64,000 bases of DNA from Manis javanica (lineage: Eukaryota > Chordata > Mammalia > Pholidota > Manidae), in NCBI RefSeq assembly GCF_040802235.1, contig NC_133174.1:133663213-133727212 (forward strand), in the 5' to 3' direction. The notes under the pieces were generated by a model. That model ran no database searches, had not been told where the DNA came from, and was given only the letters and a program-made list of their open reading frames with translations. Position 1 is the first letter of the stretch. The number at the start of each line of letters is the position of its first letter. Shown here piece after piece: positions 1 through 12,344 of this stretch. Both the position numbers and the translations under genes were made by a program.

Positions 1-244
1 ATTAGTCTGTCCTGTCTCAGCTGTCTTTCTTTACCTTTCAGATTTCTCTCATACTTAGCAATAATCAATGTCAGCACATCTAAATCACCACCCCTCCTCC
101 AGGTAGCCATTCAGCATATACCAACAATCCTCATTCTCCTAGTATGTTTCAGATCTCATTCATCCTGGGCTGAAACTCACAAAACAACCAACTGGAGCTT
201 TCCCTTCAGTGGACAAAGGGGGGAAAAACTGGCTTTAAAACTAA

Positions 245-440
245 CCATTCACACATCTAATAGCTGTTTGGTTATGGGTAAGATGATATAACTTCTGTGC
301 ATCTCCATTGATCCTTCTGCAAAATGAGGGCAACAAAATCTGTCTTGTGGAATTCATGGCGGGTAGTGAGTAGACAGACACAAAAGCTACCTGGCACTAC
401 GCATATCTGATAAATCCTAAATAGTAAATAAGTGGTTTAC
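245..440 (+). repeat. MIR SINE fragment (old)
   Basis: The order of motifs follows the MIR sense strand: a decayed 'pyrimidine-rich, then CTGCAAAATGAGG' core near 316-328, then a 'CTGGCACTACGCATA' tail near 390, then an A/T-rich end resembling 'AATAAATAAGTGG'. Divergence is high, as expected of a Mesozoic SINE, and the ends are approximate. Confidence 0.45.
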
Positions 441-529
441 ACTGTGATTGTTTTTATCTTAATACCTGCAAGATAATATCAGCATAATACATTTATTTTC
501 CTGAAGAAATGTGTATTAATTTTAATATA

Positions 530-800
530 TATGTTAATCACAAGAGTAAAGCATACTCATTATAAAGGTCTAAAAGAAAACAATTTTGTACAAAAAAATT
601 TGAAAGCATCAGATCACTCCGCAGTCATATTTCTCAGAGGCAATCCTAGTCCTTAGAGACATTTTCCTTTGTACATGCATACAGATTTTTTATTAACAGA
701 AATAGGAATCTAATACGCATAGCTTTTATGATTTTACCCTTTCCTTATCTATTCACATCTTTGTTTACTAGCATGATATTCCATGGCATGGCTACACCCA
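530..800 (-). repeat. Old L1 3'-end fragment, antisense
   Basis: The segment resembles the antisense 3' end of an ancient L1M element. A stretch on small residual insert sizes and 'TTTGTACATGCATAC' is followed by a remnant of the 'GATATTCCATGGCATGG' motif near 774-790, which in L1 antisense is the 'ATATTCCATTGTATGG' signature. It is badly eroded. An unrelated AT-rich stretch is the alternative. Confidence 0.45.
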
Positions 801-2160
801 GAGGTTCAGCTAGTAAATATCGAATAACTGGTTCTTCAGTGAAAAAAAAATGCCCTGACTAGTGCTATTTTCCTTTTTCTGTGTTGTAAATACTCCCATA
901 GCCAAATTCAAGCAACAAATGTGACATCACTGAATGTGGGATTAGGAAGAAATGCTCATTATGAGTTCTTGCAAAGCAGTATTACAGGCCTCCAGCACAC
1001 CACTGGCTGTACCATCATTTTAAAAAAGAAAAGTGATGTTTTCTATAAGCAACTTCTAACAAATACAGAGATATCATCTTTGGAAAGACCAAAACAATTA
1101 TGGTGTGGGATAGTAAAAGATTTCTATTTGAAAGTCAAATCAAGTACATGAATAACAAATCCATTTTTCTCAAAAACAATTTTACTAAATGGTATTGGAA
1201 GTATAAAGTACAAAAATTTATGGTTCATAAAAGCACATTATACAGTATCAACATAAATAAAAGCACATTACAAATACTGTATCAACATAATTTTACAAAA
1301 ACTGAAGTACACACATTTAGATGCCTCATACATGCATTTACATAAATACTGGTTGGATTTAAAATTGACTGTGAAATTCTTATCAGTAGGCAGTGGGTTT
1401 ATTGGTTATTTTAATTTTCTTCAAACATTTCTGTACTTTCAAAAAATTTTATGAAACCTCGTATTTTTGAAATTTACAATTCAGGCTTGAAAATACAATT
1501 CCACTTTTATGATCAGATTCTGTAGTCCTGGAATACCTTACTTTTGAAGTTGTTCCAAATATAGGGGAAACCAAGTAAGGTAGGGACTCTATGTAAATAG
1601 TCACTGAAACCACATAAAATTTTTAGCCACTGAATGTTAAAAGTCCATTGTTTAAATTTGCTAACCCTGAAAACTTGTTTGGCTCTTGGTTTAGCACCAA
1701 CACCACGATTCCCTGCATCCCTTCCATGTATACCCAAACAGGATAGTTGCAAATAAATGCAAGTTGCTATATATACATGCACTAAAATAGTAAATCAAAT
1801 CAGCAATATTCAGTGTCAGCTAATATTCGCTGAGTAATTTTCCTAAGTGTGCAATTTGCCCAGCAAACAGTAAGTACTAAATAAATGTTAGCTTCCATTT
1901 CTGTTATTACCTCATTGACTTCAAACTCTAGGCATATCGGTACTCATGTTCCATTAGTAAAACAGGCACAATTCTAAGGTTTTCAGGCACGAAGGGATTT
2001 ATTACAATAAATGAGGTCTCTTCAACACCTCTGCCACAGGTAAGACTTCCACTTCTGAAACAGCTGGAGTAACAACAGCTTCTCTTACGTTCCTGCTGGC
2101 AACAACTGAAAAACACACCCACGAAATATACTGAACATCAATTTTAAGATATCGGTCATT
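801..2160. other. No gene seen; AT-rich unannotated DNA
   Basis: The frames contain only short chance ORFs (longest about 90 codons) with no recognisable protein motif. A local 30-bp imperfect tandem duplication lies at 1227-1286. I recognise no repeat family in the rest. Confidence 0.6.
1227..1286. repeat. Imperfect 30-bp tandem duplication
   Basis: Two neighbouring copies share 'ATAAAAGCACATTA' followed by 'GTATCAACATAA'. The first starts at 1227 and the second at 1257. The second copy carries a few extra bases before the shared end. Confidence 0.7.
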
Positions 2161-2164
2161 GGCT

Positions 2165-2960
2165 AACAAAGGACAGTGACACCTGTGAGACAGCATAGAA
2201 AAGGTGAGGCAGGAGGCCCCAGCTTACTGTCAGGATTGCGTTTCCAGGCTGCGGTGCAGGAACAAGAGACCCAGGAAGGCCCTGGCGGTCACCCTGAGGC
2301 GACGGGACAGCGCTGGAGTCCAGGAGGAGCAAGGTGGCTGGAGTTCAGAGGGCAGAGCACCAGGGAGGAACTGGACAGAGAGAGACAGAGAGAACTTCAA
2401 GCCCCTACAGAGGTTGCCCTCGAGTATTCCATAAAGGACTGATTAGCACATGCACGGGAGACAGCTACCCTAGTCCGAGGAAAGAACGACCCAAGGGGAT
2501 TGGGCCCCAATCTTCAGGGCTCAAGCAGGGCTGGGAATGGTGGGAAAGTACCCTGTAGTACACCAGGTAGTGTGTACAAGGTTTGCAACAGAAGAGGGGA
2601 GGAAATAGCCCTAGGATAAGTACCACTCTGGTCCCACCTAACAAAGCTTAAAAACAACACCCAAAAGTATCAAACTGTTTCCTAGCAGCTCATTAACAAG
2701 TTTGCCCAGGGGGCCTTTACCTTTCTTTGCCCTCTTGCTGATATCACTGTGTGTGTAGAGCCTACAGTGTAATCGTGGGATGTGCGTACTGCGTACAGTA
2801 CCTCGGAGACTGCAGACTGGAAGGGCGCTGGCAGTGACCTCCTGCAATCCCAAACCCTCAGGCACTTTCTCTACGCAGGAGCGGTGGTAACGGTGCCAGC
2901 CTGAATAGGTGCATTGGGGCCGACTGCGTAACAGGGACTTCTCCAAATGAACTCCCTCAT
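2165..2960. repeat. GC-rich block, possible old L1 5' UTR or LTR; family not certain
   Basis: This block is clearly richer in G+C than both flanks. It reads as a non-coding retroelement leader: a purine-rich GAGAGAGACAGAGAGAA tract near 2378, a 'CCCCTACAGAGG' motif near 2402, and 'CACCTAACAAAGCTTAAA' near 2635. I recall similar strings from eutherian L1 5' UTRs but cannot confirm this. The overlapping ORFs (up to 102 codons, both strands) look like chance ORFs of GC-rich DNA. A 13-bp direct repeat (AGGATAAGTACCA at 2613 and 2980) brackets its right half. No CpG density or promoter element I can defend is present. Confidence 0.4.
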
Positions 2961-2996
2961 AGGAGACAATGATTTTCCAAGGATAAGTACCAGTGG

Positions 2997-3870
2997 TGTG
3001 CTCTTCTGAATATTACAAATTTTTATTGTGGCAAAATGTACATAAAGCAAATTTCCCCCTTTTAAACATTTTTAACTGTAGAGTTCACTGGCATTAAGTT
3101 CATTTGCAATGCAACTATCACCACTATCCATTTCCAGAACTTTTGCAACATTCCAAACAGAAGCTCTGTACCCATCAATCAATAACTGCCAATCCTCCCT
3201 CCTCCCCAGGCCCCAGGTCACCTCTATCGTACTTTCTGTCTTTATGAATTTGTCTACTCTACGTACCTCACATAAGGGGAATCATACAGTATTTGTTCTT
3301 TTGTATCTGGCTTATTTCACTTGACATAATTTTTTCAAGGTTCATCCATGTTGTAACATGTGACAGACATTCTTCCTGTATGTATGTGTCAGGTTTTGCT
3401 TATCCACTCACCTGTTGATGGACACAGGTTGTTTTCACCTTTCACCTATTGTGAATAATGCTGCTATGAACACAGGTGTACAAGTACCTGTTTGAGACCC
3501 TGCTTTCAACGTTTTTAAGTATATAATTAGGAGTGGGATGGCTGGATCATATGATCATTCTGTGTTTCATGGTTTTGAAGAACCACCAGACTGTTTTCCA
3601 CCTCGGTGGCACTGCTCTACCTTCCCACCGGCAGTGGGGGCTCCAAGTTCACCATATCTTCACCGACACTTGATATTTTTCATTTTTTTCACAGTAGTTA
3701 TCTTCATGTGTGTGAAGTGGTATCTCATGATTTTGATGAGCATTTCTCTAATGACTAAAGATCGTTTCATGTATCTAGTGGCCATTTGTACATCTTCTTT
3801 GGAGGAATATGTACTTATGTCCTTTACCCATTTTTGAGTTGGATTTCATTTTTGTTCAGTTGTAGAATAA
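2997..3870 (-). mobile_element. L1 (L1M-type) 3' part, antisense
   Basis: Read in reverse, this is the C-terminal ORF2 and 3' UTR of an old L1. Diagnostic antisense signatures in order are 'GGCTTATTTCACTTGACATA' (3309-3328), 'TTCATCCATGTTGTAACATG' (3341-3360), 'GTGAATAATGCTGCTATGAA' (3451-3470), 'GGATGGCTGGATCATATG' (3536-3553) and 'GTGAAGTGGTATCTCATG' (3712-3729). Stop codons and indels break every frame, so it is a dead, 5'-truncated copy of about 870 bp. Confidence 0.9.
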
Positions 3871-5690
3871 ACCTTATACTTTTAAAACTTAAGCCACAAG
3901 AAACTTTCAGAACTTGGACTAACAAAAGACTTCAGTGAGAATGAGTGTTTCACCACTAGTTATTTAGAAATGCTGGGGTATGATGATAATTAAAAGACCA
4001 GCTTTTACTCGGTTTTGTACTTGTATTAAGACTCTGTGGACAGCGCTCCTCTTTATCACTTGCACTGGAGTGGACCACTCAGCCTTGGGGGGGGCCACTG
4101 CTCCACCCCCAGTTTCTTAGCTAGAGAGGGGCCAAATCAGCACTGGGTTGTTCTCTCCGACCATTCTTCAGTCCTTGGGAATGCAGGTGGTGACTTTTAG
4201 TAGACTGAGCCTTTTGTGCCTTCTGAGCACTTAGCTGACTGCAGGAAACCCCACTATGACGTAGGTGGCCAGGAGGTGATTTGTCTCTCTTTCACTCACG
4301 CTCCACACACCAAACCCTCTTTTGTCCTGGTTGTGGCAATCTAGACCCTAATGTTGACCCCCACCCCAAGTAAGTGCAGTACTACTACACCCTTTTACTT
4401 CTCACTCTGAGCTAAAGTGTGAACAAAGGAAATGTATCTTCGGTGCTCAGTCCTGACCTTATCCCTAATGTCTGGCTATGGGCCTGAGGGCCTGGTCCCT
4501 AACCATCCATGACCCTGCATCCCTCCCTTCTCACACACCTGCCTTCTCTTCCTTCCTTCACTCTCTTCCCATCAACAGAGAATTCAGAGACACCCAAAAT
4601 ATCATCTTTTCACAACTTAATTGTTATTTAATCATAGCTACCAATTTACCCTGTTGGGGTAAAATTCAGCCTCTATGTGGTTGGTCATTTCTGAGAAAGC
4701 AGGCATCTGAAGACACAGGAAATATTTCTAAGGTCTCTGCTCTTCTGTTCAGCTACTGGTTACACAGGTTATGTGAAGTTGTAGGCTTCTCCAGGATTTC
4801 TTGTTCTGGGACTGGCTGATCTTGTCTCACTTTGATTCACTCTCTTTTGGTCAATTTCTTATTTACCACCTGGCAAAAGATGAGCATTGTTATACTTTTT
4901 GCTTCTTTAAGCTTTTTTGAATGAGTGGTTGATGTCTGAGATTTTTCTCTCAAATTCCATTGAAGGGATCTTTTGACCTTCATGCTTGTCTTTGGCACCT
5001 GGAAGGACAAGAGAGTGAGCCCAGAAGAGCATTGGTTTGGAGAAAGCAGATAAGGACTGAAAGGGAAGGCGGGCTTTATGAAAACAGGGTGTGGGCTGAT
5101 GAGGGGTTTTGTGCCAGGCAAGACAGGGTGGAGGAGTTGGGAGGCAAAGTCAGTAGGGGAAGAAGAGGAGCTTGGTTGGAGTCATCTTACCTTGACACCA
5201 ATTCTGGACTTTGGTTCACAGAGGCTTTTTCTCATCTTTCTCCCTCTGGTCCTTGGGGTTAGTTATATTGTAACTATTTTAGGGTCCTGTGGCTTCCTGG
5301 CTACTTTAGTCATGATGAAGCAAAGAAGCAACGGGGTGGTTGATGCTGGGGTGGCCATGATATGGCTTTGATATCACAAAGTATCACCATTAACACCTCT
5401 GTGGTGGTTCTGGGGAGAAAAAGGTTCTCTGGTTGGACAAAAGCGCCTTTGCTCGAGCACTCTCTAAAGAACATTCCCAAATTGTCCTGCTAACTTTCTC
5501 ATACTCTGCCTTCAATTCCGGAGGCTCACATGGCAAGGAGTATTTTCTCCAAGTCATTCCCCATGGCCACCCCTATGCCATGATTTAGCCTCTTGTCTCT
5601 CACCCTTCACTATTACCTAATATTTTGTGTATCTTACGTAAATATCTCCAAGCTAATGTGGCCATATTCAAGTTGTGGTAGAGATGTGGC
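3871..5690. other. No gene seen; unique-looking DNA
   Basis: No ORF carries a recognisable motif and I see no repeat family. The 113-codon ORF at 4478-4819 and those at 4837-5371 have low-complexity or random composition and mutually overlapping frames. Confidence 0.55.
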
Positions 5691-5694
5691 TCAT

Positions 5695-6275
5695 CCTACT
5701 TCTTTCCTATTAGAATGGGCAAAATTAAAAAGACAGACAATTAGAAGTGTTGGTGAAGATGTGGAACCACTGGAAATCATATGCAATGTTCAGTTAATAT
5801 AACAAGATAGAATCATTTTGGAAAGCTGTTTTGTAGTTTCTTTAAAAGTTGAACAAACTTCCCATACCATCCAGTCATTGTACTCTTAGGCATTCAAGGG
5901 CAATGAAAACATGTCTATACAAAGACTTGCAGGAATGTTCGTAATAGCTTTATCTGTAATAACCAACAACTGGAAACAATGAAAATGCAAATGTCCATCA
6001 ATGGAAGTGGGGTGAACAAGATATATCCATATCATAGTGTTGCTCAGTAATACAAAGTAATGAAATCTCATAACTGCAACATTGATGAAGCTCAAAAGAC
6101 ATTATGTGAGTGAAAGAAGGCAGACAAAAAAAATTTACATACTTTAAGATTGCCCTTATATAAAACTTAAGAATGTAAAGGATAGTGACAGGAAGCAGAT
6201 GATTAGCTGCCTGGGGGTGGGGCACACAGAGGGAGAGGGTTAGTTATATGAATGATAACTCCATAGAGCTGTTAA
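5695..6275 (+). mobile_element. L1 (L1M-type) 3' part, sense
   Basis: Sense-strand L1 signatures are 'AGAAGTGTTGGTGAAGATGT' (5742-5761), 'TATCTGTAATAACCAACAAC' (5951-5970), 'AATGTCCATCAATGGAA' (5989-6005) and a 3' UTR-like 'CCTGGGGGTGGGG' (6210-6222). No intact frame remains. It is a 5'-truncated fossil. Confidence 0.88.
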
Positions 6276-7485
6276 AACATCAGCAAGCAAGCAACAAAGC
6301 CCTGGAAGGGCTAAAGGAGGTGAAAGTCTAGCTGACTGCCACTAGCTTTCATTTTCACAGAGGCAGAGAGACTCACGGCAACACTGCTGCCCAGGGTCAG
6401 GAATCTGCAGGAAACCACTGCCACCTTTATACATCTCCTTCAGCCTCAAAGCAGATTAAGTGGCTAGAGAAAGCAGAGGGTGCGACAAAAAAAACTTGCA
6501 TTTGGGGACCCCCCGAGTCTGCTTGCCACTTACAGAAGAAGCTGCAAATGATTGTACTTCTCATCTGCCTTCCAGACCTCACACTAATGCATCTCACCAT
6601 GGAATCTAAGACTAGAGGAACCTCAGCTGGCCGGACAGTCTGGCACACGTAGATCCAAATTTTCATCTTTTGCGATAGAGGGGACACTCAAGAGGGGCGT
6701 GTAAAGGGTACTGACTGCTGATGGACAGTAGTTGGCCTGGCACAGGTTGGGGAGGCCTGATGAAGTGGATAAGGTTCTATAGCAGAAGCAACTTTCTGAA
6801 GAGCTGCTTAAGCAAAGCAAGGCAACAACTGCAACATTTCTTCCTCACTGGCTGTTGACCTTTAGACAGCTTCGGTCACCTGCTCATAGATGACTCTGTA
6901 ATTTATCATACAAGCTGCGACCCTTTTAAATATTGGAATTGGGGGTACTCATAATCACACCTGGACATACAACAGTAAACTAGGATTGTGTTCGGTGAAC
7001 AAGGACAAATAGTCAAGCTATCTAAATGAGAAGAGCCCTCTGGATCAATTATTTTATGTTGTGTAAGACTCAGCATTCCCTGAGCCACACCGCTAGACAG
7101 ATGGCCATAAAACATCTCTGGGGGTCTCCAGGAATCCTCTAATTGCAGTGAGGCTTGGAAAAAATTGTTTGACCTAAATTATCATGTTGGAAGACAACTA
7201 GTTTGAAATCATACACCTCTCATTTGCTCTTTATTCACATGTCATTTTAAAGCTAAATCTGGTCAGAGTGAGTAGTGATGGGTTTGTGATGAGACCTGAG
7301 AGGCTACTCTTTGAGAAAATGTAACAAAAATCACTGATGTGAAGTTGTCTAATACCTTTGAGGCGACAAACTGCAGAGTTAACCAGAGGAGAGAAATTAA
7401 TGTTGAGGTTCTGTGGGGAAATTTCGAGCTGGGCCTCAGGCAACACATCAAACTGAGATTTATTTCAGCAGTCTGCTTGCATCAT
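6276..7485. other. No gene seen; unique-looking DNA
   Basis: Short ORFs on both strands have no motif support. I recognise no repeat family. Composition is moderate with no island. Confidence 0.5.
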
Positions 7486-7489
7486 TTCA

Positions 7490-7655
7490 GTCCATTCTCT
7501 TATCAACACTATGACACACGTATTAACCCCATTTTGTAAATGAAAGAAATGACAAAGAGATAAAGCATATTGTTCAAGTTCACACTACACAGTGAGTCAG
7601 GAGTCAAGCATAAATCTCTTTGACTCCAAGCTCAGTGTTTGGTCCACTAAGGCCA
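7490..7655 (-). repeat. MIR SINE, antisense
   Basis: The segment reads as antisense MIR: 'CCCATTTTGTAAATGAA' (7529-7545), a degenerate 'gttcaagttcacac' equivalent of the MIR 'cccaaggtcacac' motif near 7573-7586, 'GTGAGTCAGGAGTCAAG' (7592-7608) and 'TTTGACTCCAAGCTCAG' near 7619-7635. The order and spacing match the family. Confidence 0.8.
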
Positions 7656-7844
7656 TACTGTCCTTAGTATAGTCATTTGCCAATAATTTCTTTCATTTCA
7701 CATAACATAGAGGCGAATCTGAATACAGACCTATTGGAAGATTTATGAAACTGAATCTGCACCTGGCTCTGCAATGTTTTACATGACGTCTCACGAGATC
7801 ATGATGAAAGCAGACACTGGAACCTCCTGGTCTACTGGGTTTAG

Positions 7845-8035
7845 GCAGCACTGCTCAAGCTTTAATATGCTTACAAATCACTTGGGGATCAACACGTGTG
7901 TCACAGTGTTGATAAGAGAATGGACTGAGTAGGTCTGGGGTAGGGCTTGAGACTTTGCATCTCTAACAAGCTCCCAAGTAATACCGATACTTCTGGTCTG
8001 TGGACCACTCTTGAATAACAAGGCTATAGAATATG
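7845..8035 (+). mobile_element. MER5A-type hAT-Charlie element
   Basis: The 190-bp segment follows the MER5A consensus almost end to end: 'GCTCAAGCTTTAATATGCTT' (7854-7873), 'ATCACTTGGGGATC' (7876-7889), 'GAGTAGGTCTGGGG' (7927-7940), 'CTAACAAGCTCCCAAGTAAT' (7963-7982) and 'GGTCTGTGGACCACTCTTGA' (7994-8013). It is non-autonomous and carries no transposase. Confidence 0.88.
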
Positions 8036-8344
8036 AATCAATCTGGGTCATTCTTGAACTCCACTTGAAGAAAGTATAATTCTGCCAGGGACAAGAAAAC
8101 TCATCTGTCACTTTCCTGTGATGAACATACTTTACAAATGCACTTACATAAGACTTAAAAATATAAACTAATCTAGTGACAGAAAGCTGCTTTGTTTTGG
8201 TATTAGAGCAAACCGCCAGTATATCTGAGAAGATTTTTTTTTGTATTTTATATGCACAGTCAACTAGAAAAGGCCATGATTAAGAAAACAAGTGAGAAGG
8301 TGGAATAGATATGCACTGATGGCGTTTCCCACAGAAACTAAATC

Positions 8345-8525
8345 CAGTGGCCCCCAAACTGTCTGATCATTAAAATCTTCCCGCTCCAGGAGAGGGTATT
8401 AAGCATACACATTCCCAAGCCTTGCACCAGACTTGCTCAATCAGCATCTCTAAGCTAGAAACCTAGGAATTCAAAATTTTAATAGCTTCCCCAGGCAATT
8501 CTTACTAAAAGCACGCAGGAAATAC
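8345..8525. mobile_element. hAT-Charlie MITE (MER5/MER20 group)
   Basis: A CAGTGG-like start (8345) and internal strings such as 'CATTCCCAAGCCTTGCACCA' (8410-8429) and 'TTCCCCAGGCAATTCTTACT' (8487-8506) match the shared design of MER5/MER20-type hAT-Charlie MITEs. The exact family and orientation are not certain. Confidence 0.6.
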
Positions 8526-8529
8526 AGAC

Positions 8530-11500
8530 CTAGTCCAGCCTTCTGCTCATACCCACAGGGAGTAATGATGAAGTATAGACTAAATCATACCAAGAATGCT
8601 TGTGTGTTTTCCTCAGGTGCTCAGAGCTGTTTAGTATCTTTAGATGGCATGATTTAGGCATTATCTGAGTTGTTTTTTTTAATGTGTCTGAAACTTGGCT
8701 GTTTGTCATTCTTAGGTTGTATTAGTTCTAGGTAGAAGTAAGCAAGTTTGGTGTTAGATGTATTGCTCCTCATCAGATGCACCTTTTCATTTTTCTTATA
8801 TTAGTTCTTATATCAAAGTATATGTTCTCCTATTTTCTCTCTTATACTGTCCAGTACCAGCACTATGTGAATGACAGGCCAGATCACTATGTTCTCTAAA
8901 TAGCCACAGTCAGTATAAATGCTGAAAATGAATATCTGCTTGCCTGCCTTTGTAGATCTACACTTTTGGAACACTGTAGCTCTCCAAGATAGATCTGCAT
9001 TGGAGCTATTCAATTGAAAATATGGCTGAAGCATTTCTTGAGTAACTCAAATATAATACATTTTCAGTGGGACTTTCTCCCTTATTGAGATAGCATTATG
9101 TACACCTGAATACTTGAAAGACTTAGAACAATAAACTGGAGAGTATTCTGTCCTTTGATTTAATTAGGGCCCTTGGGAAGTTTGTTACCAAAGAGCAATT
9201 CTGTAAGGCAGCCTTGCTAGGGATGAATGGAAGTGTCTTTCAAATGATTACACACTCGCACAATGTAATCCTTTAAGGAGACTCTCTGAGGAAGATAACC
9301 AAGAAAATGACAGCAACCTTAAATCAGGAGTAAAAACAAATGACATTTTGGAGAGTGTGTAAAAATCTGAAGGATTTGGAGAAGTGAGTTTTGTTTAGAG
9401 AGAGAAAAGGGATAGTATGAATATGTAACTCCTGAGAAACCTCTCTGTTCTTTTCTACTAATGATACAAAGAGCACTGTCACCCAAGTTTAATCCCAGGG
9501 CAAGCAGGGGCAAGCGGACATGAGCTGACTTCCCGCTCTAGCAGCTACTGCCTTTTGCTCCTTTGTATCTGCTCTACCACGAATTACTTCATTACTTTGA
9601 AAGGATCTTTAAAAAGTATTGAGTCATTCTGGAAGTCCTTCCAATTGTGGTCTGAACAACCAATATTAGGAATTACTTTTTTTAATCTTTAACCTCTGGG
9701 AAACAAGAAACATTCTATAAATTGACATTGCTTGTGTCATTTATTTAATACTCATCCCGTTATAAACATTGTACCACTCAAAAGGCAGCCCTCAGAAATA
9801 CTGCTGCCCTTGTCTGCAATGACTTTCCCATAGTTCCAATAAATGTCACCGATGCTTTCATTGAGAAGATGGTACCCCCCACTCGTCTGGATTTTTAAGT
9901 GTTTACTCACGGATAACATGAGCATGTGTGTCTCACTTGGCAAAAATGTGTTGGTTCCTCAAAGGCTTTTCAAAAATCAATAGTGTGCAAATTGATCCAT
10001 GAGATCATAGAGATATTCTGTTACTTTGAAATTCCAAAGTGTTTTCATTCTGCATTTCTGATGGATCTTCAGTTGTCAGAAGGCTCTTCAATGGGCTGCT
10101 TTCAGCCATGTGTAGTAAAGGACCTGTAAATAGCCACAAGGGTAAGGATAACAGAATTTAAAGGAGGTCTTTTATTAAATCAACCTTTGAAGTTTGTTTG
10201 TTCAAATTTTACAGTCTCATTTTGGGTTTGGGTAACACTTCCCTGTATTTAGGTTGGAAAAAATTAATAATGTCAGCCCACTAAATCTTCCAAAATTCTC
10301 AGGGAAACAGTTTCAATAGAGAAGGGCTTTCTGAGTTCTTCCTCCCCCTCTCCTACTATTCACTTTTCAGCTACTTTTCTCAAAGCGTCTTTGAAACCAC
10401 ATATCCTTTCGGTCAATGCTAGAAGAAGAGAGCTTTCTGACTGTGAAGCCAGCCCCATCTTAGCAACAGATGACACACACGCAGCCGGAATAGCTACCAG
10501 CTCTGTGCTCTCTGTGTGTCTCTTGTATGATCAGTGACAATTTGCTTAGTTTCCCCTCACCTGCTTCCTAGCTAGTAATTACCCAGAGACAGAATCTTTG
10601 TGTAACCCTGACTTAGAGCTATTAGAATAGGATGTAATTGTACCCAGTGTAATTGGCTTCAGTGGCAGAGCCCCATTAACCTGGTGCAGCCGTTCCTAAA
10701 GCAGCCTGTGATCTAGCTCATTAAATTTTATCTTCAGCAATAAGGAAAGTTATGACCTTTGCTGTTCCTGTCTTAATGTATTTATGCAGACATGTCACCT
10801 AGGATATCAAAACATACAGTGTCATCGAAATGCAGAGGCAGGCCACCCTTGTGTACTCAGAGTAACTAAAAATTGAATTTCAAACGTGATGCAGAGGAAG
10901 GACATGAGCCATACTTAAAGAGCCCTGAGAGGTCCAGCACAGGAAAAGGGTCCCACCAGGAGTTACCCTCATGCTCAGGCCACCCTCCCTCTCCAGCCGC
11001 ACAGATGGTTCTGGGGACTGAGCTCTGTGCCCCAGAGGAGGGGCATGGGAAATGCCTCAAGGGATGCGTGTTCCCACAGCATCAGGACTGGAAGAACAAA
11101 GCCAGAGGGTTTATCTGTTTGCTCCACATAGCCTAGCATGCCCCTTCAATAGTCCTCTGCGAGGCAACTCAGGTAGTTGCCTGTGGGAAGAGGACTGGCC
11201 TGGGTTCTCATCTCAGGTCGAGTGTGAACCTGCCACGTAAATCTGAACAAGGTGCTATCCACTCTGGGCCCAGTTCACCCCTCAGTAAATAAGAATATTA
11301 GCTTAAGTACTACCTAAGACTATTTCAAAGTAAAGATTTAAAGCCAAATAGGTGTCAGGCTTTATGTTTCAAAATATCCAAACAGAATTCAATTATATCA
11401 CATCAATTCTCACTTTCCTTCAGAAACAGGACTAATAATGGCTACCTCAACAGACCTTTCTAAGAAGGCACCCCAGGACAATTTTGTTATTTAGGGGAAA

Positions 11501-11720
11501 AAAAAGCCTACATGAGATTACCCTCAATAGTGCGTGGGGGCCTCATTCAGCCAGTTGAAAGGCCTTAAGAGCCAAACTGAAGTTCCTGAGAGGAAGAAGA
11601 AATTCTTCCTGTGAACGACAGTCTCAGCTCCTGCCCAAGAGTTTCCCACCTGCCCTACAGGCTTCTGGCATGCCTATCTAGGTTCTGCAATTGCATAAGC
11701 CAATTCCTAGATACGTAGAA
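8530..11720. other. No gene seen; repeat-poor DNA
   Basis: More than 3 kb without a family I can name and without a convincing ORF. It includes a candidate conserved segment at 10440-10830, listed separately. The two GC-richer overlapping ORFs at 10873-11240 have no recognisable motif. Confidence 0.5.
10440..10830. promoter_or_regulatory. Candidate conserved non-coding segment (possible enhancer)
   Basis: Repeat-free and of balanced composition. Three TAATTR-type homeodomain cores lie close together (GTAATTAC 10575-10582, TGTAATTG 10633-10640, TGTAATTG 10648-10655). The texture resembles vertebrate conserved non-coding elements. This is an inference from appearance only, with no alignment. 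Confidence 0.25.
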
Positions 11721-11724
11721 TACC

Positions 11725-12150
11725 CTACTATTGTGGGTTGAATTGTGTCCCCAAAACGATATGTTGAGATCCTAACCTCCAACCCCAGAACCCGTGAATG
11801 TGAAGTTATTTGGAAAAAGGGTCTTTGCTGATGTAATAAAATAAAGATGAAGTCATATTGGGTTAGAATGGTCCCTAAATCCAATGGCCAGTGCCCCTTT
11901 GAGGAGATGGAGACATGGAAGACGCTCAGGGGAAGACAGCCAAGGAGCACCAAGGCTTGTCAGCAACCACCAGGAGGAGAAGAGGAAGGATTCTTTCATA
12001 TAACCCTCAGAGGGAGCACAGCCCTGGCTGACACCTTGATTTTGAACATCTAGCCTCCAGAAGAATAAATGAATAAATATTTGCTTTTTTAAGTCATCCA
12101 TTCGTGGTGATTTTTTACAACAGCCCTTTGAAACTAATATACCTACTTAA
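11725..12150 (+). mobile_element. MLT1-type (ERVL-MaLR) solo LTR
   Basis: LTR of about 420 bp read in sense. Diagnostic strings are 'GGTTGAATTGTGTCCCCAAA' (11737-11756), 'TATGTTGAGATCCTAACC' (11761-11778), 'GGAAAAAGGGTCTTTGCTGA' (11812-11831), 'CCCTGGCTGACACCTTGATT' (12022-12041), 'CTAGCCTCCAGAA' (12051-12063) and an 'AAACTAATA' end (12132). No internal retroviral sequence follows, so it is a solo LTR. Confidence 0.88.
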
Positions 12151-12344
12151 CTACTGTTTCCATTTCTTTGGTAGAACTTTTAATTTAGTGTTCCTGTACT
12201 GAAAATGCATCTTTGTACATGGAATTATAGGACTTTTTTCTCAGTCTCTCTCTATAACTACATTTCCACAGATGAAACTGCTTGTGCAAAATGTTTGCAA
12301 GAAAAAAAAAAGCCATGTTCAAATAAATGTTGGGAACATTTGGA

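Noticed and set aside
2613-2992. 13-bp direct repeat AGGATAAGTACCA bracketing 354 bp, as if a target duplication
   Set aside because: No poly-A/T or LTR edge lies beside either copy, and a 13-bp repeat within 400 bp is plausible by chance in 64 kb.
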